Assembly: GCF_009757775.1 (NCBI RefSeq)
Contig: NZ_RHLK01000004.1
Span: 117,191 to 181,190 of the forward strand
Reading direction: 5' to 3'
DNA from: Paenibacillus lutrae
GTDB taxonomy: Bacteria > Bacillota > Bacilli > Paenibacillales > NBRC-103111
DNA: 64,000 bases
The notes under the pieces are model-generated. The model saw only the letters and a list, made by a program, of their open reading frames with translations. It was not told the DNA's origin and searched no databases. Of this stretch, positions 24,916 to 35,500 are shown piece by piece. Made by a program: the position numbers and the translations under genes. The first letter of the stretch is position 1; each line of letters starts with the position of its first letter.

Positions 24916-26376
24916 CTAACCTTCATTGTTTCCGAGCGGAATCCAAAACAGCGATACGGTCGGATTTATGTCATTTTTGCTGCATTGGTTGACTGTAATT
25001 TTCCATTTGTATCCTTGCGGCACAGGCAGCGTAATGCTGTTCGGACTATACCAATTGACCGTTGTCCATGCGGAGTTGTATGCGGTCGCCACGCCACCTG
25101 TTACAGACACTTCATATGGAATCCCCCCTGCTATTGAGGCCTGCAAAGTAACGATGCAAGTCGAAATCGTCGAGGAAACATCCCCGGCCGGAGGGGTGAT
25201 GGTCGCTATTGCATAGCCGTCTGTATGAGCGATATAAGCGACATTATCACTCGACAGAGACATAGGAACGCCGAATATATTGCTGCCGCCCCTCAAACCG
25301 AGCAGGCCTGAAACGATGACGGACTGAAATGCCGCCGTATTGGTCGCGGATAGTGTTCCGTTTATAGACATTTCACCGTTGCATTGGATCCCCCCCTCTA
25401 CATTTAAGGGGCCGGATAGATGCGCGGGACCCATCATAGTCAAATTGCCGTTCACGTCTATTTGGCCTTCCAAGCTGGCTCCCCCGCTGGCGGTAAACTT
25501 GCCTTGAGCGAACATTTCCCCTGTCGATTCCACTAATGCACCCGATACTGTACCGGCTGCCGTAACGGAATGAGGGGTTGAATCTTCATTCGAAATGACA
25601 ACGGTGACGCTATCGTAAATATACTGCGTTTCGGCTCGGAGATCGGTTTGGCTGGCAGCCAAAATGAAGGTCGTCGTCTTCGCGAGTCCCGAAGACAGCT
25701 TGAAGGAATTATCCGTACCGGTATACAGCGGACCGGAGCCGGCGGCCTCAAAAATTTGGAATTCGGTTCCGTTGCTTTCCCAGCTTAGCTGGATCGGCTG
25801 ACCGTTCGTAAAAACGCCCGCCGGAGAGGCTCCTCCGTCAGCTGCGCTTGCCGTGAAGTTGCGCGCAAACAACAGAGCCGCGCCAACCGAAACCCCGAAT
25901 GTCATCGACCGCAAAATGTAGGGCTGGCTCGAATCGTTTGTCGACATTTCGGTCAGGCCGAGACTTCCGATCCATCCCGGCTGCTGCGTCAATTGCTGTA
26001 TCCCTACGGTCAGATTGACCGGACTGGTAACCAAATAGAACTCCGGCGATTTGCACATAAATTTAACTTGCACATAGCTGAGACGGGGATTAAGCCCGAC
26101 CTGATTGCCCGGAACCTCTTTCCCCACATGCGTCTGCCAATTGCTGCTGTCGGCGGAAGCGACGAATTGATCCGTCCGGCTGACGATGCCGGATGGAATA
26201 TAAATATCTATTTCTTTGCAATAAACGCTCGCTGCGGCGGGAGATACCGTCACCGTAATCGTGCCGTAAGAATTGTAGGTCGGCGTGCTCGCCGACAGCG
26301 GCGCCGGGTCAGTCATAATCGTATAGGTCAGCAATACCGGAGCGTCCGTGACTGCCCCATATTCATTTTCGTTCAT
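24916..26376 (-). CDS. Fibre-like beta-repeat protein, fifth gene of the DUF6603 operon
   Basis: A 486-residue protein with GGAGGAAGAG upstream of its ATG, overlapping the previous gene by 14 bp. The N-terminal ~270 residues look like beta-sandwich domains. Residues ~275-355 are a run of short Gly/Asn-spaced strands (ASLEGQIDVNGNLTMMG, HLSGPLNVEGGIQCNGEMSI, NGTLSATNTAAF), a pattern seen in beta-helical fibres and bactofilin-like folds. The C-terminal ~110 residues look like a compact beta domain (ending NPTVSLFWIPLGNNEG). No signal peptide and no membrane segment. The family is not recognised. A fibre, spike or scaffold role is inference from the repeat pattern. Confidence 0.7.
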   Translation of the reverse strand: MNENEYGAVTDAPVLLTYTIMTDPAPLSASTPTYNSYGTITVTVSPAAASVYCKEIDIYIPSGIVSRTDQFVASADSSNWQTHVGKEVPGNQVGLNPRLSYVQVKFMCKSPEFYLVTSPVNLTVGIQQLTQQPGWIGSLGLTEMSTNDSSQPYILRSMTFGVSVGAALLFARNFTASAADGGASPAGVFTNGQPIQLSWESNGTEFQIFEAAGSGPLYTGTDNSFKLSSGLAKTTTFILAASQTDLRAETQYIYDSVTVVISNEDSTPHSVTAAGTVSGALVESTGEMFAQGKFTASGGASLEGQIDVNGNLTMMGPAHLSGPLNVEGGIQCNGEMSINGTLSATNTAAFQSVIVSGLLGLRGGSNIFGVPMSLSSDNVAYIAHTDGYAIATITPPAGDVSSTISTCIVTLQASIAGGIPYEVSVTGGVATAYNSAWTTVNWYSPNSITLPVPQGYKWKITVNQCSKNDINPTVSLFWIPLGNNEG

Positions 26377-29300
26377 GCTTCTCTTCCTCCTTTTTCAATT
26401 GAACTACCATCTGTCCTTCTCTCAAGGAGCGATCGCTGCCGTCTATAACCGCTCTCCCATCCGTATCGGTCACTGCAAGCCTCTGTACCGTTACCTCGTC
26501 CGCCGCCGCAAGCTCCATCCAGGTCCACGAACTCCCCCGTTCTACCGGAACCGGAATCTTGACGGCGCTGGCGGGCATTGACGGAGCCGATATGGGCTGA
26601 GGATTGGGCCCCACCGCCGTCAGCATCGGCCCTACCGGTAATCGGACGGACAGCCGGTCTAAAGCCGTATCGAAGAAACGCCTGTCCAATTTGACCGGCT
26701 GGGCGGGAAGAATGCCGGTAAAAGCGTGGACGGCCGACATCGGATCGACGAGCATGAGCAGGTCTGCGCTTGTCTTGCCGTCGAAACGAAGCGGGATATA
26801 CTGCCCTTGCCCGATTGCAATCAAATACCCGTCCGCTTCGGCGGGCGGCTGCACGCAATAGAACGAATCAAACGATCCGTTCAAAAAGTAACCGACGAGT
26901 CCATCCTCGCGAAGGGCCGAATCGCCCAGCCTCACCTCGAACGGCTGGACGACGAAATCCGGTACCGGCGGATAGAACGTAGCCGCCCAGCTAGTATCGC
27001 CAAGAGGCTGATCCGCCAAAGAAAGCTGCATGCCTGCGCGGACAAGGGCAAGCGGCTTGCCGGACAAGATGCCCAAACTTTCGTCCAAGCCGACCGAGGC
27101 GGGATCGACCGTCCAGAGCGTATTGTCGATCGCTTCCAGAAAATCTTCAAAGGCGGCTGCGCTCTGCGTAAGCAGCCCCTGCAGCATCGCGGCCAGCTGT
27201 GGAGAAGCCTCCGTCAGTTCGGCAAGCGACTGATAGCCGCCATCCGGAGCAAATGCCAAACTCAGAATCGGCGCACCATGCGCACCAATTTTTTGGCTGA
27301 CTGCGCCGATCGCATCCCCATTCGCGCCATAAATAGCTACCGATCCGTCCAAATGGTTCGCAATCAGCCAGCCGGCAACCGGATTGGCGCCAGAATCCAG
27401 ATCGGTCGGCTGGTCTGGATTGTTCGCATCGACCATGCGGAAATCAAGACGCGACGGCTGAAGCAGCCGAGGCGGCAATTGGAGAAAACGCTGCGGATTG
27501 GCCTGCACGACCGGGGTGTCTGGCTTCAGACCTTCTGCCGCAACAGGCGCGAACAGCGACGAGCTCGTCAGGCCGGAATCGCCCACGACTTCTAGCACCT
27601 GACCGAAAGCGTCGTACAACGCTAAATAAGAAAAACAGAACTGTCCTTGCCGGACGGCCTGAAACGGTGTCGTGCCGCCTGTATCCAGAATAAGCGGCAG
27701 ACTGCCGAATTGATTGCCGGTCAGCCCGGCGAGCGTGTGTGTCGTGCCGTCGTCGAACGTAAAGGCGACATCGGCAGCCGGCGCTTGATTCGTTCGCGAA
27801 TCGCGCAGCGACAGCTGATCCCCGAAGCCGCTAAGGCGCTGGGAGATGAAATCCCACTGGTCCGCTTCCCCGATCAAGTCGGCAAGCTGTCCTAGCGCCG
27901 CATCGGCGGGATCGCCGCCCGCGGCGGCCGCTTGCATGAGCCGGTTCCTGAACAAGAACGCCGTTTGAGGCGTAAGCAGACAATCCCCGCCTATCGCCTG
28001 GGGAGTCAGCGTCTGGCTTCCTCCTGTATAAGCATAATCCGTCCCTTGAAAGGTCCAGTTGCTGCCGCCGGAAGGAAGCGGATACCACTCTGCGACCCAT
28101 TTCAGCATGAACGGATTCCATGGCTGCGACCATTGTTCCGGCAGCAGCGCTGGAAGCCCCCCTTCAAAATCGGATGGGTTGTGCTCGGCCAGCCTTTCTC
28201 TTGTAAACGCCGGATAGGTGACGGAAATGGATGCCGCATTGTCGGGGTCGCACAAAAGCCACTCGGTAAACAAGGCCCCTGCTGCTGCCGACACCGCCGC
28301 GGCAAAATCAGCCGAACTATAAGCGCCTTGCAGCATCTCCGCCAAATTTCCAGCCGAAGCCGGAACAGCTGGCAATCCGGCAATTGACGAAGCCGGAATA
28401 ACGGTCCCGCCATTCTGAAGCCCGGCAATCGTTTGTGTGGTCATTCGGCACGGGAGTTGGCTGCCGGCCTGCGGAATCTCCGCCGTATTGCCGGCTCCCG
28501 AAATCAGAACGACGGGATCTTGCGCTTGCCAAAATCTCGGCTCTGCCGCAGCTTTAAGCCCGCGGTTTTGCGCCAGCAGGCCCTGCGCTCTCAATTGCTG
28601 CTCAAAAACGGCGATACCGGCCTGAAACGCGTCTTCAGGCGTAGTGGCAGCATCCGCATATACCGGCTGAGGCACCTTTGGAGCAAGTGTGCCGCTAAGA
28701 AGATTCGCCAAATCCAGCACTTTTTTCGGCACGCTGTATATATTGGCCGGCCCGGGCGGCTGATCCGGATTGTACGAAGGATCGTTTTCCGCTGCGAGCG
28801 CCATCCCAAATTGGGCCTGAGTAACGCCGGAAGGCTGCGCAAAGCCGGGATAAGTAGCAAAACGCCCCTCCTTCCACCATGTCGCGTACAGCTCCCACTG
28901 TGCATCGTGCAATTGAAGACGAGCCGCGTCAAAGGCCGCTTGATCCGCATTCAGCCCGGTCAGCCAGCTCTCGTCGTTCACGCCTTCGCCCGTTCCGGAA
29001 TCCGCCGCGGCAATATCAACGATTGTCCAGCGGTACCCCCCGGCTTTTGAGCCGAACCACTCCTGCCGAATCCGGTAATCAAGCCCGGCCCAATCGCCGC
29101 TGTCGGCCAAGTGCAGCAAGTTATACTGGAACGCTTCAAGCAGTGCGGCTGCACTGGGCTGCTCCGCTAATATTTGAGCCGCCTCCGCATTCCCCCCTGC
29201 GGACAGCGACTGAAGCTGCTGCCCGATCATAGCGGCAAAAGCATCGATGGACGTATTTCCCACCGCAACGCTGATCGACCCGCCTGCGGCCGTAAAGCGG

Positions 29301-30178
29301 TCTTTTACCGTCTGTATCGTGCCTTGAGGCTGCCAATCCACCCCGTATACCATGCCATGGCAGACCGTTCCCGCCGGAAGCGGATCGCCCTCGGCTCTAT
29401 CAAGCGACCAGCCATAGTCGGACAACAGCGCCGACAGAAGCTGCTCCGCTTCATCCCCCGTTTGCCCATTCAAACAAGAAGCGACCGGGTCCGATGCTGC
29501 ATTGGAATACCACCCGGCTACCAAGTAGCTGAGCGTACTGTCAGGCTCCGTGACGTCTGCAAGCGCATCGTAAAATGAAAAAACTTCGCGGCAATGGCTT
29601 TGATAAGCGTTAAACAGATGGTTGCCCGGAGCAACGGCTGTCACGAACAATTGCTCAATTCCTTGCTCCTTCCAGTCCGCCAACTGAAAGGACCTTCCAA
29701 GCATGCCCGTTATAAAAGGTCCCGCACCACTCAAAGCGCTGCCTGCCTGCTGACGCAGCGGATCGGCGCTACCCTCCCATGCGGACACAATGTCGGGATC
29801 GAACAGCCAGACGCTGGAATCGGCCGTTCCGGGGGCGTCGCTTTCCACAACGAAAGCGGATGCCGTTCTTGCGGCCAGCGGGCCGCTTAGCCGTACGATA
29901 AGCCAGCGGTTCGGAGTTAGCGGATACTCCACCTGTTGCGAATCGGGCTGCTGGTACCCGTGCGTCCAAGCATCCGGCAGCTTCCAATGCAAATAAACAC
30001 CCGTGTTGGAGCTTCCGAATCCGCCCGTCACGTCGGTTAGTCCCGGCTCCGCGCTGTCAAATTGAGCAATATTGCCGTATGTCTCCTCCCATCGGCGGAA
30101 CGGCTGATTTTGCAGCACATATGCGTTCGCCGACAAGGCGCTTACTTCCATTGGCACAAGCACAATCGGATCGGCCAT
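26363..30178 (-). CDS. Very large uncharacterised protein (1271 residues), fourth gene of the DUF6603 operon
   Basis: It starts at the ATG in TAATG, so its start shares one base with the stop of the gene before. No signal peptide, membrane segment or enzyme motif was recognised. The first ~130 residues contain GVYLHWKLPDAWTHGYQQPD and TPNRWLIVRLSG; later come LSYLVAGWYSNAASDP, VCHGMVYGVDW and SVAVGNTSIDAFAAMIGQQL. The protein is rich in Ala, Gly, Gln and aromatic residues and looks globular rather than repetitive. It ends with KKEEEKHERK. Because it is coupled to its neighbours it is likely to act in the same complex or pathway. Function unknown. Confidence 0.75.
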   Translation of the reverse strand: MADPIVLVPMEVSALSANAYVLQNQPFRRWEETYGNIAQFDSAEPGLTDVTGGFGSSNTGVYLHWKLPDAWTHGYQQPDSQQVEYPLTPNRWLIVRLSGPLAARTASAFVVESDAPGTADSSVWLFDPDIVSAWEGSADPLRQQAGSALSGAGPFITGMLGRSFQLADWKEQGIEQLFVTAVAPGNHLFNAYQSHCREVFSFYDALADVTEPDSTLSYLVAGWYSNAASDPVASCLNGQTGDEAEQLLSALLSDYGWSLDRAEGDPLPAGTVCHGMVYGVDWQPQGTIQTVKDRFTAAGGSISVAVGNTSIDAFAAMIGQQLQSLSAGGNAEAAQILAEQPSAAALLEAFQYNLLHLADSGDWAGLDYRIRQEWFGSKAGGYRWTIVDIAAADSGTGEGVNDESWLTGLNADQAAFDAARLQLHDAQWELYATWWKEGRFATYPGFAQPSGVTQAQFGMALAAENDPSYNPDQPPGPANIYSVPKKVLDLANLLSGTLAPKVPQPVYADAATTPEDAFQAGIAVFEQQLRAQGLLAQNRGLKAAAEPRFWQAQDPVVLISGAGNTAEIPQAGSQLPCRMTTQTIAGLQNGGTVIPASSIAGLPAVPASAGNLAEMLQGAYSSADFAAAVSAAAGALFTEWLLCDPDNAASISVTYPAFTRERLAEHNPSDFEGGLPALLPEQWSQPWNPFMLKWVAEWYPLPSGGSNWTFQGTDYAYTGGSQTLTPQAIGGDCLLTPQTAFLFRNRLMQAAAAGGDPADAALGQLADLIGEADQWDFISQRLSGFGDQLSLRDSRTNQAPAADVAFTFDDGTTHTLAGLTGNQFGSLPLILDTGGTTPFQAVRQGQFCFSYLALYDAFGQVLEVVGDSGLTSSSLFAPVAAEGLKPDTPVVQANPQRFLQLPPRLLQPSRLDFRMVDANNPDQPTDLDSGANPVAGWLIANHLDGSVAIYGANGDAIGAVSQKIGAHGAPILSLAFAPDGGYQSLAELTEASPQLAAMLQGLLTQSAAAFEDFLEAIDNTLWTVDPASVGLDESLGILSGKPLALVRAGMQLSLADQPLGDTSWAATFYPPVPDFVVQPFEVRLGDSALREDGLVGYFLNGSFDSFYCVQPPAEADGYLIAIGQGQYIPLRFDGKTSADLLMLVDPMSAVHAFTGILPAQPVKLDRRFFDTALDRLSVRLPVGPMLTAVGPNPQPISAPSMPASAVKIPVPVERGSSWTWMELAAADEVTVQRLAVTDTDGRAVIDGSDRSLREGQMVVQLKKEEEKHERK

Positions 30179-32565
30179 TAATCGTTCCCTCCTTGGTTAC
30201 GGCCTGTCTCCCGCTCCTGCTTGCCGTTTTCCGGCAAGGCGAGAGCCGAGCTATCAGGCACAAATATTTGCCGCTCCGGCGCCTTAACCAGCTGCAGCGC
30301 CAGATCGGACGGGCTTATAGCAAGCGCCCCTTCCGCCAGCTTCTGAGATATCAGCCCGGCGACGGACTGGACAAGTCCATTCGGATCGTCCGGATTCAAA
30401 TTCAAATACTCCCCGTTCCGCAAATAATCCCCGGACAACGGCAAATGGATGCCAAGTTCGCTGCCGAACGGATATTGCGCGTTAGTAGTTGAAAGGCTGC
30501 GCAAATCAAGGGAGCCGGCATCGTCTATACCGAAGCGTAAACCTTCCTGAGGCTCACTGAACGCCAGACTGGCCGGCACCCCCCAGAACAATGCGAGCAT
30601 TATGCCGGAAGAAAGCCGGAAGAGACGAAGAAGTTTTAATGGATTGCCCTGGGCATCGAATGCGCGCACCGACATTCCGGGCCAGCCCGACACTAGGGCG
30701 GATCGGAGTAAAAAGCCCGCTACACGCGTCTCCCCGTCTGGACCGGGATCGGCTCCGTCCCCCTGAAGTCCGTTCCCGTAGCTTTCCAGATTGCTCTTAA
30801 CAGCCGCTACGATTGCTTCTTTGTCAAGCTGATAAGCGAGCGTATCTAGACGGGATTGCATCGCAACGGACATCATCCCGTCAAGCATCGCATCCATCCA
30901 ATTCATATCCATATAAAAGAAGCGAATGGATTCCGGCGGCAGCATCGATTCTATAGGAACCAAATGACCGAACGGCACATTCTCCAGCAGCATTTTGCGG
31001 GCAATCCAAGCCGCTGCCGCTTGCAGCGGCTCCGCTGCGCCGTCACGAACCATTTGACGAATATCCTCCTGCTGCATGAACCGGCGCAATGAAGCTGCCC
31101 GGTCCGAAGACGGAGATTCCGCCCGCTTGCGGACAGCGCCGGATGCCGCCGGAACGGATGCTTGCTCAGATTCTGCAGATTCTGCGGATTCTCCAGAATG
31201 CTTCCTTCCTATCAGCCGTCCAAGATCTTTTGCAAGCGTGTCCAGCCACGAATGCTTGACAGCTCCGGGATGCGCAAGCTTTTGCAAATCGCCGGCTTCC
31301 GTTAGCCCGTGAGCCTCCGCATGCGCATACAGCTTTTGCGTAAGTCCCGTGCTCTGCTGCCGGTACTGGAGGAGCGTGCGTCCGAAGCTTTCGTCGGCAA
31401 GCGCCATAAATCGGCCGATCTCCCAAGCGGAAGCAAGCGAGCAATCGAACAAGCCGTTACCGGCATCATAGATCAAAGCGGCGTCCGACGACAGAAACGG
31501 TGTGCTTTTGGCAAGCGTTGCCGGCACCGCCGGAGCGAGTGGCCCCCGATACCATGCAAAAGTATCCTCGCCGGTGCGGGTATGGTACGGCAGCGCCACG
31601 TAGCCGTTCATCAGCCGATTTGCCGCTTCGGTATGGGCGGCATCGCCGGCCGTCACTTGACCGGCTTGCGGATGGCGCAGCCAGAGCAGATCCGGATTGT
31701 ACTCTCCGCCGGACATGCCGCCTTGCGCAATTCCCGCCGCAAGCCCTCCAAAGTTCTCGCCGTCTGACGACAGGCAGCGGAACGACCAGGAAGTCATCGA
31801 TAACAGCGCCACGGTTGGCTGTGCAATAGAGGCATCCGCCGCCATCATGCTTTCCATCCCCTCGAACGACACGAGATGAACGGTATAATTCCCGCCGTCC
31901 TGATCGGACGCCACGAGTCGGTTCGCAACGACGACGCCATACCAGCCGTCATCCCCCGCTGAAGCCTTATCCCCGGCGTTGATCTCCCTCACATGCGCCA
32001 AGTAGGGAAGCTCGGCAGCGTAAGGCGTCATCGCCTGAAATTGCTCTTTGCTCATCTGGATATACCGGCAAGAAAGACTGTCCGGCACAGCCGGATCTTT
32101 TACAAGACCAGGAGGTATCAGAATATCTCCGCTTCCCTGCAAGGCCATAAAATCGCCTGCAGTCGTCCGGATGGCGCAGGTCGCGGCATCCGTCGCGTCG
32201 GGATCCCCCGGAAGCAATTCTCCCTCTTTGAAAACTAACAAGCCGAGCCACGGCGTTCCGGCCGTACTCATGCTCCTCTCCCACGGAAGAATAGGCTCGT
32301 TCAGCACAATATGCGGCAATTCGCCACCGAAATCACCCGATGCGGTCGCGGGCGGCACGACGCTGTGGATTTCCGATGCATCAAGCGCAAATTGCGGACC
32401 AGACACCGTGAACGACTGCACAGCCGTTAACTGCTGCTGCTCCGCCGCCGACAATCCCAACCCTTCGATTTGGTGACTTACCGTTACCGTATATGTGCCG
32501 GCTTCCAGCCCCGGTATCTTATTGTCGTAAAATCGGATATCTCCTATCGGCAAACTGTCAGCCAT
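30178..32565 (-). CDS. Large uncharacterised protein (795 residues), third gene of the DUF6603 operon
   Basis: The start at 32565 (MADSLPIGDIRFYDN) has GGAAGGAGCAGG just upstream; the longer frame to 32646 has no such site. Residues ~1-110 look like beta-sandwich domains (AGTYTVTVSHQIEG). A low-complexity Ser/Glu/Ala/Arg stretch around residues 455-490 separates the two halves. The second half contains HLVPIESMLPPESIRFFYMD followed by MNWMDAMLDGMMSVAM, a striking conserved-looking block. No enzyme motif, signal peptide or membrane segment. It overlaps the DUF6603 gene by 8 bp. Function unknown. Confidence 0.72.
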   Translation of the reverse strand: MADSLPIGDIRFYDNKIPGLEAGTYTVTVSHQIEGLGLSAAEQQQLTAVQSFTVSGPQFALDASEIHSVVPPATASGDFGGELPHIVLNEPILPWERSMSTAGTPWLGLLVFKEGELLPGDPDATDAATCAIRTTAGDFMALQGSGDILIPPGLVKDPAVPDSLSCRYIQMSKEQFQAMTPYAAELPYLAHVREINAGDKASAGDDGWYGVVVANRLVASDQDGGNYTVHLVSFEGMESMMAADASIAQPTVALLSMTSWSFRCLSSDGENFGGLAAGIAQGGMSGGEYNPDLLWLRHPQAGQVTAGDAAHTEAANRLMNGYVALPYHTRTGEDTFAWYRGPLAPAVPATLAKSTPFLSSDAALIYDAGNGLFDCSLASAWEIGRFMALADESFGRTLLQYRQQSTGLTQKLYAHAEAHGLTEAGDLQKLAHPGAVKHSWLDTLAKDLGRLIGRKHSGESAESAESEQASVPAASGAVRKRAESPSSDRAASLRRFMQQEDIRQMVRDGAAEPLQAAAAWIARKMLLENVPFGHLVPIESMLPPESIRFFYMDMNWMDAMLDGMMSVAMQSRLDTLAYQLDKEAIVAAVKSNLESYGNGLQGDGADPGPDGETRVAGFLLRSALVSGWPGMSVRAFDAQGNPLKLLRLFRLSSGIMLALFWGVPASLAFSEPQEGLRFGIDDAGSLDLRSLSTTNAQYPFGSELGIHLPLSGDYLRNGEYLNLNPDDPNGLVQSVAGLISQKLAEGALAISPSDLALQLVKAPERQIFVPDSSALALPENGKQERETGRNQGGND

Positions 32566-35500
32566 CTCGCCTGCTCCTTCCTGCGGCGGCAACCTGCAGC
32601 GGGGAATCGCAGTACAAGCTGTCCGCCTGCGAAGCGAGCCCTGCAAGCGAACCGTTGCTGCCCGTATAAATCTGCAATCCGCTTAACACTTCATAAATGC
32701 TGTTCCTATTTTGCATCGCAGTTCCCATAATGGCTGCTATTGAATCCGGCGTATCCTCGGCGAATACCGGAACATAGAGCGGCTCTGCCTGGGCAGACAA
32801 AGCAAGCGGCATTTCACCCTGCGGCGATAAATCCTCAAAAGCGAGCAGTTCGCCGGATAGCGCCGAGCGGGAAGCTCCGAGCTCCGTCTGCGGAGGAGAA
32901 ACCGCTAATCCGGAAGGCACATTCGCCACCGTATCGGCGTTGGGCACCTGCGGGTTAAGCACAAACTGTCCGGCCGCATCTTTAAGCGGCTCTCCCCATA
33001 GCGCCGACGGCAAGTTCGAGCCGTATGGCGCAAGCGTCCAGCTTGACAAGTCGATCTCGCTGCCGCCCTGTTCAATGACAATTTGATGCAAAGCCGACAC
33101 GTCCGTCGTATTCATCGGCCGGACCTGAACGGAATATCCGTTCGGATAGGCAGGGTCCGGGATAGCCGCAAGGCTTGAACCGGCCGCATAATGGCTTGCC
33201 GGAAACGCAGTTTGCGTTATAAAGCTAAATGTTCCGGCCCGTACGAGCCAGCCAAGGTCCGAATCGTCCAGCTTCGAGCCGCTTCCATTCGTTCCGGCAG
33301 CCGGGCTCTGCGCCAGCCCTCCCGCCGCTTTTATGGTCACAACGCTGTCAAGCGCCGGAAGAAGCGGCTTGAACTGCTCCCAAGCAAGCGGGTCGCTCTG
33401 AGCGGCACTCGCATCCGCTCCGAAATCGATCGTAAATGAGATAATCCACCAGTGAACGCGGGCTTTTCCCCCGGTCGGCGGCCCCCACAACTCCAGCGAC
33501 GCTCCAAGCTCTGCACTGATCGTTTTGCTCGTAAACAACAGATTGATCCGGTAAGACGCACCTATGCTTACGCTAATATCCGCTTGAAAGCTGAATGGAT
33601 TGAATGTAATCAGCAAATCGGCATTGGCGGTGAACCATGCCTTCAGATTGCCGTCATGATACAGCGCTTTGAGCGCTCCCCCCGTCATAATCGACCCCGG
33701 CGTTATGGCAAAATAAGCATCCCCCTCGATTTGAAACTGATCGCTGAGCGCCCAATTGATACCAAGCCGCGGGACTGACGGGTAATAGGATGGCGGCTGA
33801 AACGCCGGATGATAGCCTCCTAATGTCGCTACAAATTGCCCGGCGTTCGGTCCGTCATACCATAAGTAAAAGGCAAAGCCCCCTGTCAAATGACAGCTCG
33901 GATCCAGCACGAACGAATCCGGAGTCAGCAAGGCAGTAAGACCGAAAAATCCGCTCGACGGCTTCCATATCGCCTGCAGCTCAAGCTCCGCCTGAGCGTA
34001 CACCGTATCGCCGGATTTTGGAAGACGCAACATTGATGTTCCGAGCAGCGCAAATTCCAGATCACTACCGAATTTCCCCAGCAAAAGCGCTTGGCTCTGA
34101 ATAAGCCCGAAGGATTGAAAAGAGATGCCGGCGGCGAGCCAGGAGTCGCCCCTACTTGGAACGATCCAAGCTTGCCGCTTGCCCGGCGCGTAATCCGCAG
34201 TTCCGTCAAGCTCAGCCAACAGCCCCAGGAGCGGCGGCGGCGTCCCTCCCCCTGCCAGAGCCATCAAAGGAAAATCCGCCACCTGCTCCGGCGCAGGCAT
34301 CGCCATGGAGCTGTTATATCCAAAACCGGCAGACAAGCCCGTCATAAACAGCGCCGGCGGTCCGCCAAGCGCCGCGCTGGCCGTGGCAAATACAAACATG
34401 GAAGGCTGTCCGTCCGTCAGTTGGGCATAGGAGCCGATCCCCTCTATAGAGAAACTTTCCGTTTCTATTACGACGCCGCCTTCATAGGAAAAAGCGGTGC
34501 CGTCCGGCGCAGGCGATACCTCGGAAAAAGCACCGCCGATCTCCAGCGGTCCTTCCTTCAAATCAAATCCGAGCCCGAGAAGCGAGAATTGCGGCTCGAA
34601 CGCCGATAACGGAGAACCGAAGCCCATTCCGTTTAGCGTAATGGTCAGCCCGAACGCCGACAGCGAACCGTCAAGCAAAAACCAGAGCAGGCCATTCTGA
34701 TAGCTGACTCCGATCCGGTTCAAAGCAACCGGACCGAACGAGCGCTGGATGCTTAACCATTGCGCGGATGCCGATGTCGTTGAATCGGATACGCTGCCCA
34801 CTGCGCCATAACTTCTCTTCGCTGGCGTGCGGGTGGCGGAGGTTGATCCCATAGCCAGCATGAACGTCTGTGTTTGCCCGCCCCATTGCAGTTCGGTTCC
34901 GACGGTCATACCGGAGCCAAAGCCGGCGGACGGCAGCGGAAAAACTCCTTGCGGGAGCAGTGCGTTCACCGCTCCGGCTTCTGCGGCCGCGAACGGCTGG
35001 GACGCATATAGAAACTGAAGATCGTTCACCTTGAATGCATCCGTTCCGCTCATATCGCTGCCGATAAGCGGCAAATCGCTCAAGCTGAAGGAAGCAGACA
35101 AATCAAGGCCCAGCGCATATTTTGATCCGCTAGCATCCTTGTAGTAGATAAACTTCACGTCCTTCAGTCCCACTTCCAAATCTTGCGGAACGACAGAAGC
35201 CGCTTCAGGCGAAAGTGCGTAAACAAGCTCATAAATAGAAATGGATGAAGGCGAATCGCCGCTGGCGCTGAAGGTAGCGGCGAAAATGTCCGACTGCATA
35301 TTGCCCGTATCAAAGATCAAAGCGAACGTTAGCGAGCCGATCGTTATCGTTCCGCCGAATGTCGAATGATAGCCGTTCCCGGTCGCATCCGGCTCCATGT
35401 CGATCGTGACGGCGACAGATACCGGAGCGGTATCGATTGTAAAGGTTCCCTCGCAGCTGAACGAGAAACTGCCCTGCGCAGCTCCGGCCGTCTTCGTATA

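Noticed and set aside
24678..24926. 82-codon frame in the gap after the five-gene operon
   Set aside because: It has no binding site and overlaps a palindromic terminator-like hairpin and the end of the operon's last gene.
26726..27595. 289-codon plus-strand frame opposite the 1271-residue gene
   Set aside because: A shadow of a GC-rich coding strand: Arg-rich, no start signal and against a well-coupled operon gene.
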